Source: Helicobacter felis ATCC 49179
GTDB lineage: Bacteria; Campylobacterota; Campylobacteria; Campylobacterales; Helicobacteraceae
Length of the DNA: 64,000 nucleotides
Reading direction: 5' to 3'
NCBI RefSeq assembly: GCF_000200595.1
Contig: NC_014810.2
Location: forward strand, 878,311-942,310
Shown here: positions 29,859-38,351 of the stretch, in pieces
Position numbering within the stretch: position 1 is the stretch's first letter
How the letters are laid out: the number at the start of each line of letters is the position of its first letter
The notes under the pieces: generated by a model
Told to the model about the DNA's origin: nothing
Databases searched by the model: none
What the model saw: only the letters and a program-made list of their open reading frames with translations
Made by a program: the position numbers and the translations under genes

Positions 29859-30988
29859 TAGAGCTCCTTTATTTTTAGCGCGATCTGCCTAGGGGTGAAA
29901 GGTCTCCCATCAGCTTGCAGTAACGCCTCTACTTTGCGCCCCATTACATGTTCGATTTCGTGCACATACTGCCCCTTATTGAGCTCCACCACAAGGATTT
30001 TTTCAAAGCGTGCGCCTAAAGCTTTCAAGCGTTCTTGGGGGCTGGGCCAAAGTGTAAGGGGGCGGAAAAAGCCGATTTTCTTGGGATAGTTTTGCGCTTT
30101 TAGATCTTTTAACGCCTCTTTGATGGCTAACGCACTCGAGCCATAGCCGATCACGAGCACATCTGCATCTTCTAAATCCATCTCTTCATTCTTGCACACA
30201 ATGTCGCTTTTAGAGTCGATTTTGTTAAAGAGGCGATCGATGAGCGCGCCTCCAATTTGGGCATCCTCTGTGGGGAAACCAATGGGACCATGGTGCAAGC
30301 CCGTGATGTGGTAACGATAGCCCTTGAAAAAGGGATTGAGGATTGCCGACTCATCTTGGGGCACGCCGTAAGGTTGGTAATCCTTAGGATCGCCCTCAAA
30401 GACACGCCGATTCACCACGCTTTGTTGCACTTCTTGCAAGTCGGGCAATTGCACCCGACCATACATGTGCCCGATGGTTTCATCTAAGAGTAAGAAGACG
30501 GGAGTCATCAACATTTCAGCGAGGTTAAAGGCACGCAAGGTTTCGCTATAGATTTCCTCCAAATTGCCCGGAGCCAAAGTTACGGATTTAAAATCCCCAT
30601 GCGAGGGGTGTTTTAAAAAGCTAATATCGCCCTGTGCAACCCTTGTGGGCATCCCTGTGGAGGGACCCGAGCGCATCACATCCACGATCACAAGAGGGGT
30701 TTCTGTCATGAACGCATAGCCGATTTGTTCCACTTTGAGAGAAATTCCCGGTCCTGAACTAGCCGTCATCGCCTTAACTCCGCTCATGCTCGCTCCCAAA
30801 GACACACACACGCCCCCGATTTCATCCTCCATTTGGATAAAATGCCCCCCATGCGCGGGTAAGAGCTTGCTCATCGCATGCATGATGTCTGAGCTAGGTG
30901 TGATGGGATAACCTCCAAAGAAGCGACAACCCGCATCAATAGCGGCTTTAGCCACTAAATCATTGCCATCAGAAATCACCTCTCTCAT
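29858..30988 (-). CDS. oorA: 2-oxoglutarate:acceptor oxidoreductase alpha subunit
   Basis: This 376-residue subunit has the pyruvate-ferredoxin-oxidoreductase-like PYR domain (AAIDAGCRFFGGYPITPSSDIMH). It has the catalytic glutamate in QMEDEIGGV, the GASMSGVKAMTASSGPGISL block and a transketolase C-terminal-like domain (VLVIGYGSSALAIKEAL). It pairs with OorB to form the 2-oxoglutarate active site. It overlaps oorD by four bases (ATGA). Confidence 0.95.
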   Translation of the reverse strand: MREVISDGNDLVAKAAIDAGCRFFGGYPITPSSDIMHAMSKLLPAHGGHFIQMEDEIGGVCVSLGASMSGVKAMTASSGPGISLKVEQIGYAFMTETPLVIVDVMRSGPSTGMPTRVAQGDISFLKHPSHGDFKSVTLAPGNLEEIYSETLRAFNLAEMLMTPVFLLLDETIGHMYGRVQLPDLQEVQQSVVNRRVFEGDPKDYQPYGVPQDESAILNPFFKGYRYHITGLHHGPIGFPTEDAQIGGALIDRLFNKIDSKSDIVCKNEEMDLEDADVLVIGYGSSALAIKEALKDLKAQNYPKKIGFFRPLTLWPSPQERLKALGARFEKILVVELNKGQYVHEIEHVMGRKVEALLQADGRPFTPRQIALKIKEL

Positions 30989-31329
30989 CGACCCCTCCCC
31001 TCTGCAACACTCTCTTCTAAGAGCATGTAATGATTGGCCCGCACTCTCACACCTCGCTTTTCAGCATCTTTGGACACCTTAGCAAATTTGAATTCTTTTT
31101 TCTCAGCGACATAGATTGCAAAATCCGGACAACCTAGTTCGCATTTACAACATCCAATACAGCTCTCTGGATAAGCCACCTTAGCCACTTTGCCTAAAAT
31201 GTGATCCAAGCGCACACCCATACCCAGTACCCCTGCCGGACATACAGATACGCATAAATCACAACCCTTACAACGCGCCTCATTCACCCAAACGGGCACA
31301 CCCTGAGGAGCTACCATCTTGGACATCAA
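30985..31329 (-). CDS. oorD: 2-oxoglutarate:acceptor oxidoreductase ferredoxin-like delta subunit
   Basis: This 114-residue protein has two 4Fe-4S motifs, CKGCDLCVSVCP at about residues 20-31 and CIGCCKCELGCP at about 57-68. It passes electrons from OorAB to an acceptor, flavodoxin in H. pylori. The ATG at 31327 follows AAGGAG. A TAAAAT promoter lies about 30 bases upstream. It is the first gene of the oorDABC operon. Confidence 0.95.
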   Translation of the reverse strand: MMSKMVAPQGVPVWVNEARCKGCDLCVSVCPAGVLGMGVRLDHILGKVAKVAYPESCIGCCKCELGCPDFAIYVAEKKEFKFAKVSKDAEKRGVRVRANHYMLLEESVAEGRGR

Positions 31330-31358
31330 AACTCCTTATTTTGTGAAAAAATCCCGCA

Positions 31359-31367
31359 ATTTTAGCA
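31359..31367 (-). promoter_or_regulatory. extended -10 promoter for oorDABC
   Basis: The minus strand reads TGCTAAAAT, an extended -10 about 30 bases before the oorD ATG, with AAGGAG in between. It may also feed the tightly packed downstream genes as far as pepE. Confidence 0.5.
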
Positions 31368-31393
31368 TTTAAATATTAAAATGCAACTAATAT

Positions 31394-32473
31394 TTACTTG
31401 GTCGTTTCTACAACCTCTACTTGAATTTCTCCATTTTTGGCAGAAGGAAAAAAGATATCTAAATTAGGCGAAATAAACACACGGCTACCCTCTCTAATGA
31501 TAATCACAGGGTTTAATTGGCTTTTATCTCTAAGAATTTGCGCTACGATTTGATTTAATCCCATGCCCGTTTGACGCGTCATCTGCATTAAAAGATAATC
31601 TCCAAAAAAATTATTTTTACCCGTTTTATTGGCGATTGCAGAGGTCAAGGCGATCAAAAGCCCATTGGAGAGAGTAGAAACTAGCAAGGGTAAGCCATAA
31701 CGCTGGAGATTGTGAGTCATCATCTCACCCACAAGGCCACTATAACCTTTAATATCTGCACCTTTAGCGTTAGTGAGCATGATATTGACCCCTTTGGGCG
31801 TGATGATTCGAGTCCACACGATGTCCAGGCGGTATTCTCCCACTTTATCGGTATTATTGTAGTAACCAATCACTTTAGAGCCCTTAGGAATGAGGATAGT
31901 TTTGCCCATGCTAGCAAACACATCGCTTTCCACCTGCGCAATGGCCTTGCCCGCTAATTTAGAACTGATGGGCGTGATAAGAAAAGCTGGAATCATCTTA
32001 TCGGCCGTGATAGTTCTAAAAAGTCTATTTTGATGGGTGGCGGTGTCTTTAGCTTTGAGGTTGTCAAACTCCTCTGTAGTGTTTTCTTGTATCTTTTCTG
32101 CATGGCTGGATTTAAAAGCTTGGATGCGCGTTGCTAATAAATCGTTTCTTTGAGTGTCCTCTTGGGGAGTGGGCGGTGGTGGAGAGTTTTCAGAAACTGA
32201 CATTTGATGATCTAGCTCTTCTTGGAGTTGCTGGATGCGTGCGGTGGCTTCTTGGAGTTGGCTTTTAAGCTCTGCATAATCAGAGGAGACTTGCGGGGGA
32301 GGAGCGGGAGGTTCTTGAGGGGGGATAAAATGGTAATCTGCTAGAGGGTATTTGGCTTCTATGATTGTGGGTGATTGAGAAGTTTTAGGGCGGTGCACCC
32401 ACAATGAAATGGTGATGATGGCTATAGCAATCGCAATAATAGAGAGGATTTTTTTAAGCCACGCGCCTTTCAT
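31394..32473 (-). CDS. comB10: ComB10 / VirB10-type competence protein
   Basis: About 359 residues from the ATG at 32471-32473. A TTG ten codons upstream is an alternative. One N-terminal membrane helix (LKKILSIIAIAIAIITISLWV) is followed by a proline-rich periplasmic spacer and a coiled coil at about 65-90. The VirB10/TrbI domain comes next (IAQVESDVFASMGKTILIPKGSKVIGYY, RLDIVWTRIITPKG, GLPLLVSTLSNGLLIALTSAI). In Helicobacter this family acts in the ComB type IV secretion-like DNA uptake machine, spanning both membranes. It directly follows comB9. Confidence 0.87.
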   Translation of the reverse strand: MKGAWLKKILSIIAIAIAIITISLWVHRPKTSQSPTIIEAKYPLADYHFIPPQEPPAPPPQVSSDYAELKSQLQEATARIQQLQEELDHQMSVSENSPPPPTPQEDTQRNDLLATRIQAFKSSHAEKIQENTTEEFDNLKAKDTATHQNRLFRTITADKMIPAFLITPISSKLAGKAIAQVESDVFASMGKTILIPKGSKVIGYYNNTDKVGEYRLDIVWTRIITPKGVNIMLTNAKGADIKGYSGLVGEMMTHNLQRYGLPLLVSTLSNGLLIALTSAIANKTGKNNFFGDYLLMQMTRQTGMGLNQIVAQILRDKSQLNPVIIIREGSRVFISPNLDIFFPSAKNGEIQVEVVETTK

Positions 32474-32481
32474 TGTATGGA

Positions 32482-33498
32482 TTAGCGGATGCGGCGGATA
32501 CAAGCATGGAGTTTACCCTCTCGAAGAGTCCATTTATCCGCAATATCTTCAGCGATGAGGTAATCGCCCACAACGCGTGTATTAATGGGGTTGTCATAGC
32601 CATCCACGACTTTATAGGCTACGGGAAATTTAATCTGAGAGAGCAGATGGTTGAATTTAAAATAAGTAAAATGCGCGTCATTGAAGATTTCCAAAGGTTT
32701 GATTGGTTGTTTTCTAGCCACTTTGCACAGCCACAGACAAAACCATGCCCGTTTTTTAGCTCCAAGCACTTTATAGTTACGCTGGATTTGAGATCGATCC
32801 ACGCGCATGCTATTAATTCCCTGCCCGATGATCAAATAGTCTTTATTGTCTGTAGTCTGTTGGGGTGGTGGTGTTGGCTCTGAACCCAAAAGTGCTAGAG
32901 AACCCGGGGTGTTAGAGCGGTGCTCAAAAAAATGTCGGTTAGAAACATAAACATTGAGCGCAGGGTTTTTGTTGCTCGTGTAAGTCGTAGAAAAGATATA
33001 AAAAGCGTAAATTTTACCACTCTTGCCAATGACACTTAAATTAGAATCAATCCCAATCTGCAAAGGCTTGAGGAGTAAAACATTACTATTTTGGTGCGTT
33101 TCTCTGAGTATTTTGCTACTAAAACCTACTAAGTCGCCTAAAATTACCTCTGCAATGGGTTCGTTGAAAATAAACATAGTAACCATTGCATAACGCAGAC
33201 GGATTTTATAGGTCTCACCCAAATGGGCATCAATAAAAAGAGTGTTGTCTAGATCTGTGCGCCGTTTGTGAAAAAAGCTCCCTTGAATGGCATGGAGGTC
33301 TTGCATGGAATGGAGTGGCTCCTCTTCTTCTTGCACCTCTTCCTCATCGGATTCTTCTGTGTGAGTAGGTGGGGGCGGAGTGATGGTAGGCAGATTAGGA
33401 TTCGCCTTTGCTATGACAAACCCCATAAGTAAGGTTAGGAAAAAGCCGTGTATTTTGAATTGATGGCGTAAATGAAACCCATAGGTTAGTCTTGACAT
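32482..33498 (-). CDS. comB9: ComB9 / VirB9-type competence protein
   Basis: About 338 residues from the ATG at 33496-33498, with a signal peptide (HGFFLTLLMGFVIAKA). A Pro/Glu-rich spacer holds an acidic EESDEEEVQEEEE run. The VirB9/CagX N-domain follows (YKIRLRYAMVTMFIFNEPIAEVILGD), and a C-terminal domain has FKFNHLLSQIKFPVAYKVVDG. VirB9 lines the outer-membrane core with VirB10. It overlaps the TerB-like gene by 13 bases, so the start could be lower. No other comB gene (B2-B4, B6-B8) is visible nearby. Confidence 0.84.
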   Translation of the reverse strand: MSRLTYGFHLRHQFKIHGFFLTLLMGFVIAKANPNLPTITPPPPTHTEESDEEEVQEEEEPLHSMQDLHAIQGSFFHKRRTDLDNTLFIDAHLGETYKIRLRYAMVTMFIFNEPIAEVILGDLVGFSSKILRETHQNSNVLLLKPLQIGIDSNLSVIGKSGKIYAFYIFSTTYTSNKNPALNVYVSNRHFFEHRSNTPGSLALLGSEPTPPPQQTTDNKDYLIIGQGINSMRVDRSQIQRNYKVLGAKKRAWFCLWLCKVARKQPIKPLEIFNDAHFTYFKFNHLLSQIKFPVAYKVVDGYDNPINTRVVGDYLIAEDIADKWTLREGKLHACIRRIR

Positions 33499-34220
33499 GC
33501 GTGTTGCAAAGAGGTGTCGGGTATTTTTGAGCGCACGGCACTGTAGCGCTCTTGTAAGCTCCAAAGAACACACATGCGATCGGGATAATAGCTTTTATTC
33601 CATGTTTTTGCGTCCATAAAATCGAGATAATACATTTCTACTTGAGTTTGAAAACTCCCAAAATCAACAATCTTGGCCAAGATGACTTTATAGGTTTTTT
33701 GCGTGGCCAGTTGCTCAAAATGATCGTAAAGAGCATTAAAATCGCTATTCTCAAGTTTTAAAAAAGCCCCTACATCCAAAAGAGCTTCTTTGGCCTCTTC
33801 TTCTAAAAATCCCGGCGCATAGGCCAGCACAAAGAAAAATTCCACAAGTTTAAGGCGTTTCTTATACTCACCATGTGCAACCTCCATAAAATCCATGCAA
33901 AGATCCTCTAGGGGCGGTTTGTCCGGATTTTTATAGAGTTCTTTTAGATCTTCTTGTTGTTTTAAAAAGAGGGGGATAAGAGCCTGCTTGAGAGGGCTAT
34001 CTGGCAAGCGCGCAGCTACTTGAGCGATCAAAAGAGTGGTGATACCCACTTCGCTTTGGCGCAATTTTTCCTCAGGGGTAGGTAGGGCGCAAAAACTAGG
34101 CACTTCTGCAACAGGTGGTGTAGTTTGGGGGGAATGCAGGGGATTTTTAAGATAGTTTTGCAGGGTGTAATAAAGATAAATCAACACCGCTGCTACAGCT
34201 ATCACTAAGATCACTTCCAT
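33486..34220 (-). CDS. membrane-anchored TerB/DjlA-like helical protein
   Basis: This 244-residue protein has one N-terminal membrane helix (MEVILVIAVAAVLIYLYYTL). An all-helical region follows at about 55-200. The patterns VGITTLLIAQVAARLPDSPLK and FFFVLAYAPGFLEEEAKEALLDVGAFLKL resemble the TerB domain of DjlA-type proteins, without a J domain. Length is close to that of ComB8, but the helical content does not fit VirB8's NTF2-like fold. I think it equals HP0466, which precedes the HP0467-HP0471 block. The function is unknown. Confidence 0.62.
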   Translation of the reverse strand: MEVILVIAVAAVLIYLYYTLQNYLKNPLHSPQTTPPVAEVPSFCALPTPEEKLRQSEVGITTLLIAQVAARLPDSPLKQALIPLFLKQQEDLKELYKNPDKPPLEDLCMDFMEVAHGEYKKRLKLVEFFFVLAYAPGFLEEEAKEALLDVGAFLKLENSDFNALYDHFEQLATQKTYKVILAKIVDFGSFQTQVEMYYLDFMDAKTWNKSYYPDRMCVLWSLQERYSAVRSKIPDTSLQHACQD

Positions 34221-34230
34221 GTAACCTCAC

Positions 34231-34548
34231 TTAAAAAAATTTATGATCGACACGCTTGGTCTTTTCGCGTTCTTTTTTATAATCCCGTTCTGTAACGGCT
34301 TGAGATAGCCGCTTTTTTTCTGCCTTTTCTTTTTTCTTTAAATCTATTCTGCGCTCGTAATTGTGTTTGAGTTGCTGGATATAATCTTCGCGTCTCTCTG
34401 GTGATTGAAAAGAAATAGGCTTGAGCAAGAGAAGAGCTAGCATAAATAAAAAGATGAGCAAGGAAAGCTGGGCAGAATCCTCTCCATTGATGGCATACCA
34501 CCCCATGCTCAAGGCTATGGCAAAGAGGATTTTCAAGCCTAGTTGCAC
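34231..34548 (-). CDS. small membrane protein with basic C-terminal tail
   Basis: About 105 residues from a GTG at 34546-34548, which has AAGGGAG five bases upstream. A longer frame extends upstream inside the next gene and is unlikely. Two membrane helices (residues about 5-22 and 27-43) are followed by a strongly charged, Lys/Arg/Glu-rich cytoplasmic tail (RRIDLKKKEKAEKKRLS). It corresponds in place to HP0467. No catalytic motif is seen and the function is unknown. Confidence 0.65.
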   Translation of the reverse strand: MQLGLKILFAIALSMGWYAINGEDSAQLSLLIFLFMLALLLLKPISFQSPERREDYIQQLKHNYERRIDLKKKEKAEKKRLSQAVTERDYKKEREKTKRVDHKFF

Positions 34549-34558
34549 TCTAACTCCC

Positions 34559-36058
34559 TTAGAGGAAAATAAAAGGATGTTGGTGGGCATCCAAACCAAG
34601 CATACCGGTATCTTTTTCACCCATTCCAAGCAAGAGGAGCTGAGATAAAAAGAGGGTGCTAGTGCTATCATGATCTCTTTGGCAAGCTTTGGAGGCTTGT
34701 TTAGCCAAGCTATCTAACATGTGAAACTGGCTTATGGAGGTGGTGAGTAAAAAATCAGCCCCTAGATCGATGGCATCATAGCGCATCGCTCCAAAACGCT
34801 TTAACGCTAAAGGCGTGTTAATATCTAGCAGATGGGCGCATGTTTGTTTGGCAAAAAGAGGGGTTTTACAAGCTAACTTTAAGGAATCAAAAAGGGGTGC
34901 ATAGCTCTCTTCTTCGGGGGCAAATAGCACGCTTGAAAAACCCTCAAAAACTTTTTTAAGTTCTAAGCCAAGATTTTTTAGATGTGTGTTTAAGTATGTC
35001 AATGACGCGTCTTGATATTCCAAACCATAGGGGGAGAGAGTGGTGTTAATTTTCTCTCTAAGTTCCTGATTCTGTAGAAGTTCTTGGGCATACAGCGCGT
35101 TAGCATAGGAATCTTGATCGCACAACAGCAAGGGCACACCCATTTTTTGAGCAAGAGCCATGTTATAGGCGTTAGCACTGAGGAACTTTTCCAAATTCCC
35201 TAGCCGTCCCCAATAACCCCCATCAAAACAACATTCTGCTTCAATCACGCGCACTCCCAAGCGTTCCAAAAGAGATTTGACACTTTTTAAGAGTGGCGCG
35301 CTATTAAAGGCCTTATCGTAGGCATTAAAGAGCAAAAAATCGCCCTGATCTTTGGCGAGATGGGGAGTTTTAAATTGGTATTTGGATTCGAAATTTTTAC
35401 CCAAGCGCGCCCATGCATTGTTAGCTACCGGACAATTAGAGCTTTGGATCAACATTTTTTGCAAATCGTAGATTTCAGTATCAATGCGCGCGCTTGTGGG
35501 GTAAAGGTAAGGATGGGGACTCACAAAGCCCATCACACCGTATTTAGGATCGGCAATGCTTTGGAGCAAATCCTTAGCGCGGTGTGGGTAACGCCCCATT
35601 AGCCACTTAATGTAGAGAAAAAAACCATCCCCAAAATACCCCTCAGGGTAATCTAATTGGATAAAGTTGATATTGGTGTATTTGCTCAGTGCGCAGCGTT
35701 CCTCGTGAGTGAGGAAGGGCGCGCTGTGGAAAAACCGTTGGTAGCCCTCTAAAATAGCCTCCTCATCCATAAGCAGGTCATGGCGGGCGTATCTAGTGCT
35801 CAAGGGTTCTAACACCCACTCTTTAGAAAAGCGCGTTACTAAATCCAAGACCGCTAAATCCTCAAAAACAGCCACCTCATTTAAGCGCAACCCCAAGTAG
35901 GTTTTATCGTAGCCGAAATCTCTAAGGGGAATGTGGCTTAAAACATCGCTCAGATGCCAATTTGGAGCATATTCCACAATACAAGACTGGTAGGCAGGGT
36001 TGTAGTCTTTAGTGGCATCAAATCTAAAAACCTTGAGATGTAATTTTAAGATACTCAT
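34559..36058 (-). CDS. degenerate SdhB/FrdB-SdhE (CCG-domain) fusion protein, DUF5644-like
   Basis: In this 499-residue protein, residues about 1-110 look like the N-terminal domain of fumarate reductase iron-sulfur subunits (VFRFDATKDYNPAYQSC, then LRLNEVAVFEDL and WVLEPLSTRYARHDLL). The cysteines for the 2Fe-2S cluster are missing. Residues about 225-490 resemble the SdhE/HdrB CCG-domain pair. The first repeat keeps AECCFDGGYWG and LLLCDQDSY. The second has lost its Cys ligands (LLTTSISQFHML). It therefore probably no longer binds the standard clusters. I believe it equals HP0468. It overlaps the next gene upstream by four bases. The function is unknown. Confidence 0.65.
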   Translation of the reverse strand: MSILKLHLKVFRFDATKDYNPAYQSCIVEYAPNWHLSDVLSHIPLRDFGYDKTYLGLRLNEVAVFEDLAVLDLVTRFSKEWVLEPLSTRYARHDLLMDEEAILEGYQRFFHSAPFLTHEERCALSKYTNINFIQLDYPEGYFGDGFFLYIKWLMGRYPHRAKDLLQSIADPKYGVMGFVSPHPYLYPTSARIDTEIYDLQKMLIQSSNCPVANNAWARLGKNFESKYQFKTPHLAKDQGDFLLFNAYDKAFNSAPLLKSVKSLLERLGVRVIEAECCFDGGYWGRLGNLEKFLSANAYNMALAQKMGVPLLLCDQDSYANALYAQELLQNQELREKINTTLSPYGLEYQDASLTYLNTHLKNLGLELKKVFEGFSSVLFAPEEESYAPLFDSLKLACKTPLFAKQTCAHLLDINTPLALKRFGAMRYDAIDLGADFLLTTSISQFHMLDSLAKQASKACQRDHDSTSTLFLSQLLLLGMGEKDTGMLGLDAHQHPFIFL

Positions 36059-36519
36059 TCATCACCTTGGAGAGTCTGCAAGATTTCTTTATTTCTAGGA
36101 TCGGCTAAAAAAGCGTCCTTAGAGTCTTGAATCTGCGCTTCATTGCTGTCTACAAAAATATTTTTAGGATCGGAGCGGTTAAAAAGCACCACATTGGCAT
36201 CGTTTTTGTCCTTGATGATAATTTGTACAATCCCTTCAAGGGCAATGCTCACCGTGGTTTCAATATCATCGCCCAAGCCCGCTTCAAAGCTGATTTCTTG
36301 GTGGTAGATTTTCAGGCTTTCAAAGGTGTAGCCTGCAAGCACAAATAAAACAAAATGCCCAAACCCCTCCAAGAGTTCCCGAGGCAATAAAGGCTCAAAA
36401 CGCACCTTTGAGAGATCGCAAAAGACGCTAAAATTCACACGATTGGTATGTAGAAAATGGAGGTTATCCAAGCAGTGTTGGTTAACCATAGCGTTATAGC
36501 GCACGCCTAAATCCCTCAA
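36055..36519 (-). CDS. conserved Helicobacter protein (HP0469-like)
   Basis: This is a 154-residue soluble protein with no signal peptide or membrane helix. It is acidic, especially near the C-terminus (DSNEAQIQDSKDAFLADPRNKEIL). A central beta-rich region contains YTFESLKIYHQEISFEAGLGDDIETTV and GIVQIIIKDKNDANVVLFN. The start is TTG at 36519, overlapping the pepF stop as TTGA. An ATG at 36489 is an alternative. It overlaps the degenerate iron-sulfur-like gene by four bases, so the two are likely coexpressed. I recognise no family with a known function. Confidence 0.65.
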   Translation of the reverse strand: MRDLGVRYNAMVNQHCLDNLHFLHTNRVNFSVFCDLSKVRFEPLLPRELLEGFGHFVLFVLAGYTFESLKIYHQEISFEAGLGDDIETTVSIALEGIVQIIIKDKNDANVVLFNRSDPKNIFVDSNEAQIQDSKDAFLADPRNKEILQTLQGDE

Positions 36520-38297
36520 AGCAAGTCCTCAAATTCACCTAGCATTTTTTCCACCTCGCCCATGCCAATTTTCCAAAATTCTTTATCGGCAATGTCTAAC
36601 CCAAACATCCCGACCAATTCTTCAGGGCTTTGACTGCCTCCCTTGCTCAAAAATTCCGTATAGGTTTCCACAAAGGCCTTTTTCTCGCTAGGGGTTTGTT
36701 TTTGGCGGTATAGCCCAAAGAGGGCGAGCACTAAAAGTTGTCCATAGCTATAGGCATAGCAGTAAAAGGGCGAATGGATGAAGTGGGGGATGTAACTCCA
36801 CCAACGGGCGTAATTTTTGGTGAGCTTGACACTTTTACCAAACATTTTGGCGTTTTCTTCCTGCCAAATAGTGTCAAAATCCTCCGCTTTGAGCTCGTTT
36901 TCCGTGCTGTGGATACGGCGTTCAAAATTGGTCATCACCACCTGTCTAAACATGGTCGAAAACATGTCTTCTAACTTGCCCGCATAGATATTGCGCAATT
37001 CTTTTTTATTCAAACTTGGTTTAAGACTCTCGAACAAAAGCATTTCCCCAAAAACAGATGCGGTTTCTGAAGTGGTCAGGGGCGTGTTGGCGTTGAGATA
37101 GCCCACTTGTTTGCTCAAAGTTTGGTGAATCATATGCCCAAATTCATGGGCGATAGTAAAGGCTGAACGGCGGTTATTGGTAAAATTTAACAGCACAAAG
37201 GGGTGCGCGCTAGGCACGGTGCTATCGCTAAACGCACCTCCGCGTTTTAAAGGGCGCGGATGCGAATCCACCCACCCGTGCGCCAATGCTTGCTCGGCGA
37301 TGCTGTGGAATTTTGGGGAGAAGTCTTTATAGGCTTTGAGCACCAAATCAAGAGCTTCTTGATAAGTGATGGGGTTTTCTTTGGTGTCAATGGGTGCATA
37401 ACGATCGTAGTCTTTGAGTTTGTAGCCCAAAAGCTTGGATTTGATTTTGTAGTAGCGTTGCACAAGAGCGTAATTGTCATTGACAATTTCTAACATGCTA
37501 TCCACGCTAGCCTGAGGAATTTGATTGGAAAGGTGGCGGAAACTCTCAGGTTTTTCATAGTGGCGTAACTTGGTATCAATATGCAAGTCTTTACGCACCA
37601 TATTGAGCACATAAGTGAGCACCATTTCGTTCTTTTTAAGGGCTTTTGTAAGGGCTTTTTGGGCTTTTTTGCGCAATTTACGATCAGGATTGTGCAATTC
37701 CGAGAGGATTTCTTCCTCGCTTACGAGGCGATCTTGAAAGGGAATTTTGAGAGCAGTCAGGGTTTTATCAAAGAGTTGAGAAAAAGCATCCACGCCCACG
37801 CTAGAGGTCGCTAAAAGGACCTTTTCCTCAGCCAAACTCAAAATATGCGCTTTCTGTTGCAAGAGCACGCGCAGAGTGTAGGCATATTTGGGAGTGGCTT
37901 GAATCAAGGCTTCTTGCTTGGCACTATCTAGGGCGCAAAATTCATTTTCAACAAAGAGGAGATGTTGCCCTAGTTCGCTACATAAAAGCTGGTATTTGGA
38001 AGCCAAATCGCTCTTTTCCATATCTGTTGACAAGATGAGGAAGACATAGCTCATCGCTCTAGAGATGCCCTCACTGAGTTCTTCATAGTCTTCCATCGCC
38101 TTTTTAAAACCTCCGGCTTCGAGCTGGGCAAAGCTATTGGCGTATTTCTTTTCATAGGCTTTAATTTTCTTATCCAAACTAGCCATGTGCGCATCTAGGT
38201 CTTCTACACTCTTAAAGAGCGCGCTTAAATCCCAACGATGCTCTAGGGTTTGGGTGTCTGCAGAGATTTCTTTTTTGCTCATTTTAGTAGGGCTCAT
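36516..38297 (-). CDS. pepF: oligoendopeptidase F (M3 metallopeptidase)
   Basis: About 593 residues from the ATG at 38295-38297, with AAAGGAT upstream. A GTG one codon earlier is less likely. The M3B zinc site FTIAHEFGHMIHQ (HExxH) is at about residue 390. The third-ligand glutamate is in TTSETASVFGEMLLFE. The N-terminal PepF domain contains HRWDLSALF. It hydrolyses short peptides in the cytoplasm. It sits between the HP0469-like gene and kefB, as HP0470 does in H. pylori. Confidence 0.95.
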   Translation of the reverse strand: MSPTKMSKKEISADTQTLEHRWDLSALFKSVEDLDAHMASLDKKIKAYEKKYANSFAQLEAGGFKKAMEDYEELSEGISRAMSYVFLILSTDMEKSDLASKYQLLCSELGQHLLFVENEFCALDSAKQEALIQATPKYAYTLRVLLQQKAHILSLAEEKVLLATSSVGVDAFSQLFDKTLTALKIPFQDRLVSEEEILSELHNPDRKLRKKAQKALTKALKKNEMVLTYVLNMVRKDLHIDTKLRHYEKPESFRHLSNQIPQASVDSMLEIVNDNYALVQRYYKIKSKLLGYKLKDYDRYAPIDTKENPITYQEALDLVLKAYKDFSPKFHSIAEQALAHGWVDSHPRPLKRGGAFSDSTVPSAHPFVLLNFTNNRRSAFTIAHEFGHMIHQTLSKQVGYLNANTPLTTSETASVFGEMLLFESLKPSLNKKELRNIYAGKLEDMFSTMFRQVVMTNFERRIHSTENELKAEDFDTIWQEENAKMFGKSVKLTKNYARWWSYIPHFIHSPFYCYAYSYGQLLVLALFGLYRQKQTPSEKKAFVETYTEFLSKGGSQSPEELVGMFGLDIADKEFWKIGMGEVEKMLGEFEDLL

Positions 38298-38351
38298 CAC
38301 TGATCCTTTATTATAAGTTTGGGGCGTATTTTAGCATGATTTATGGACTAT

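Noticed and set aside
33486-34220. ComB8/VirB8 identity for the 244-residue protein next to comB9
   Set aside because: Length and position are tempting, but the soluble part is all-helical and TerB-like, with none of the VirB8 strand pattern.
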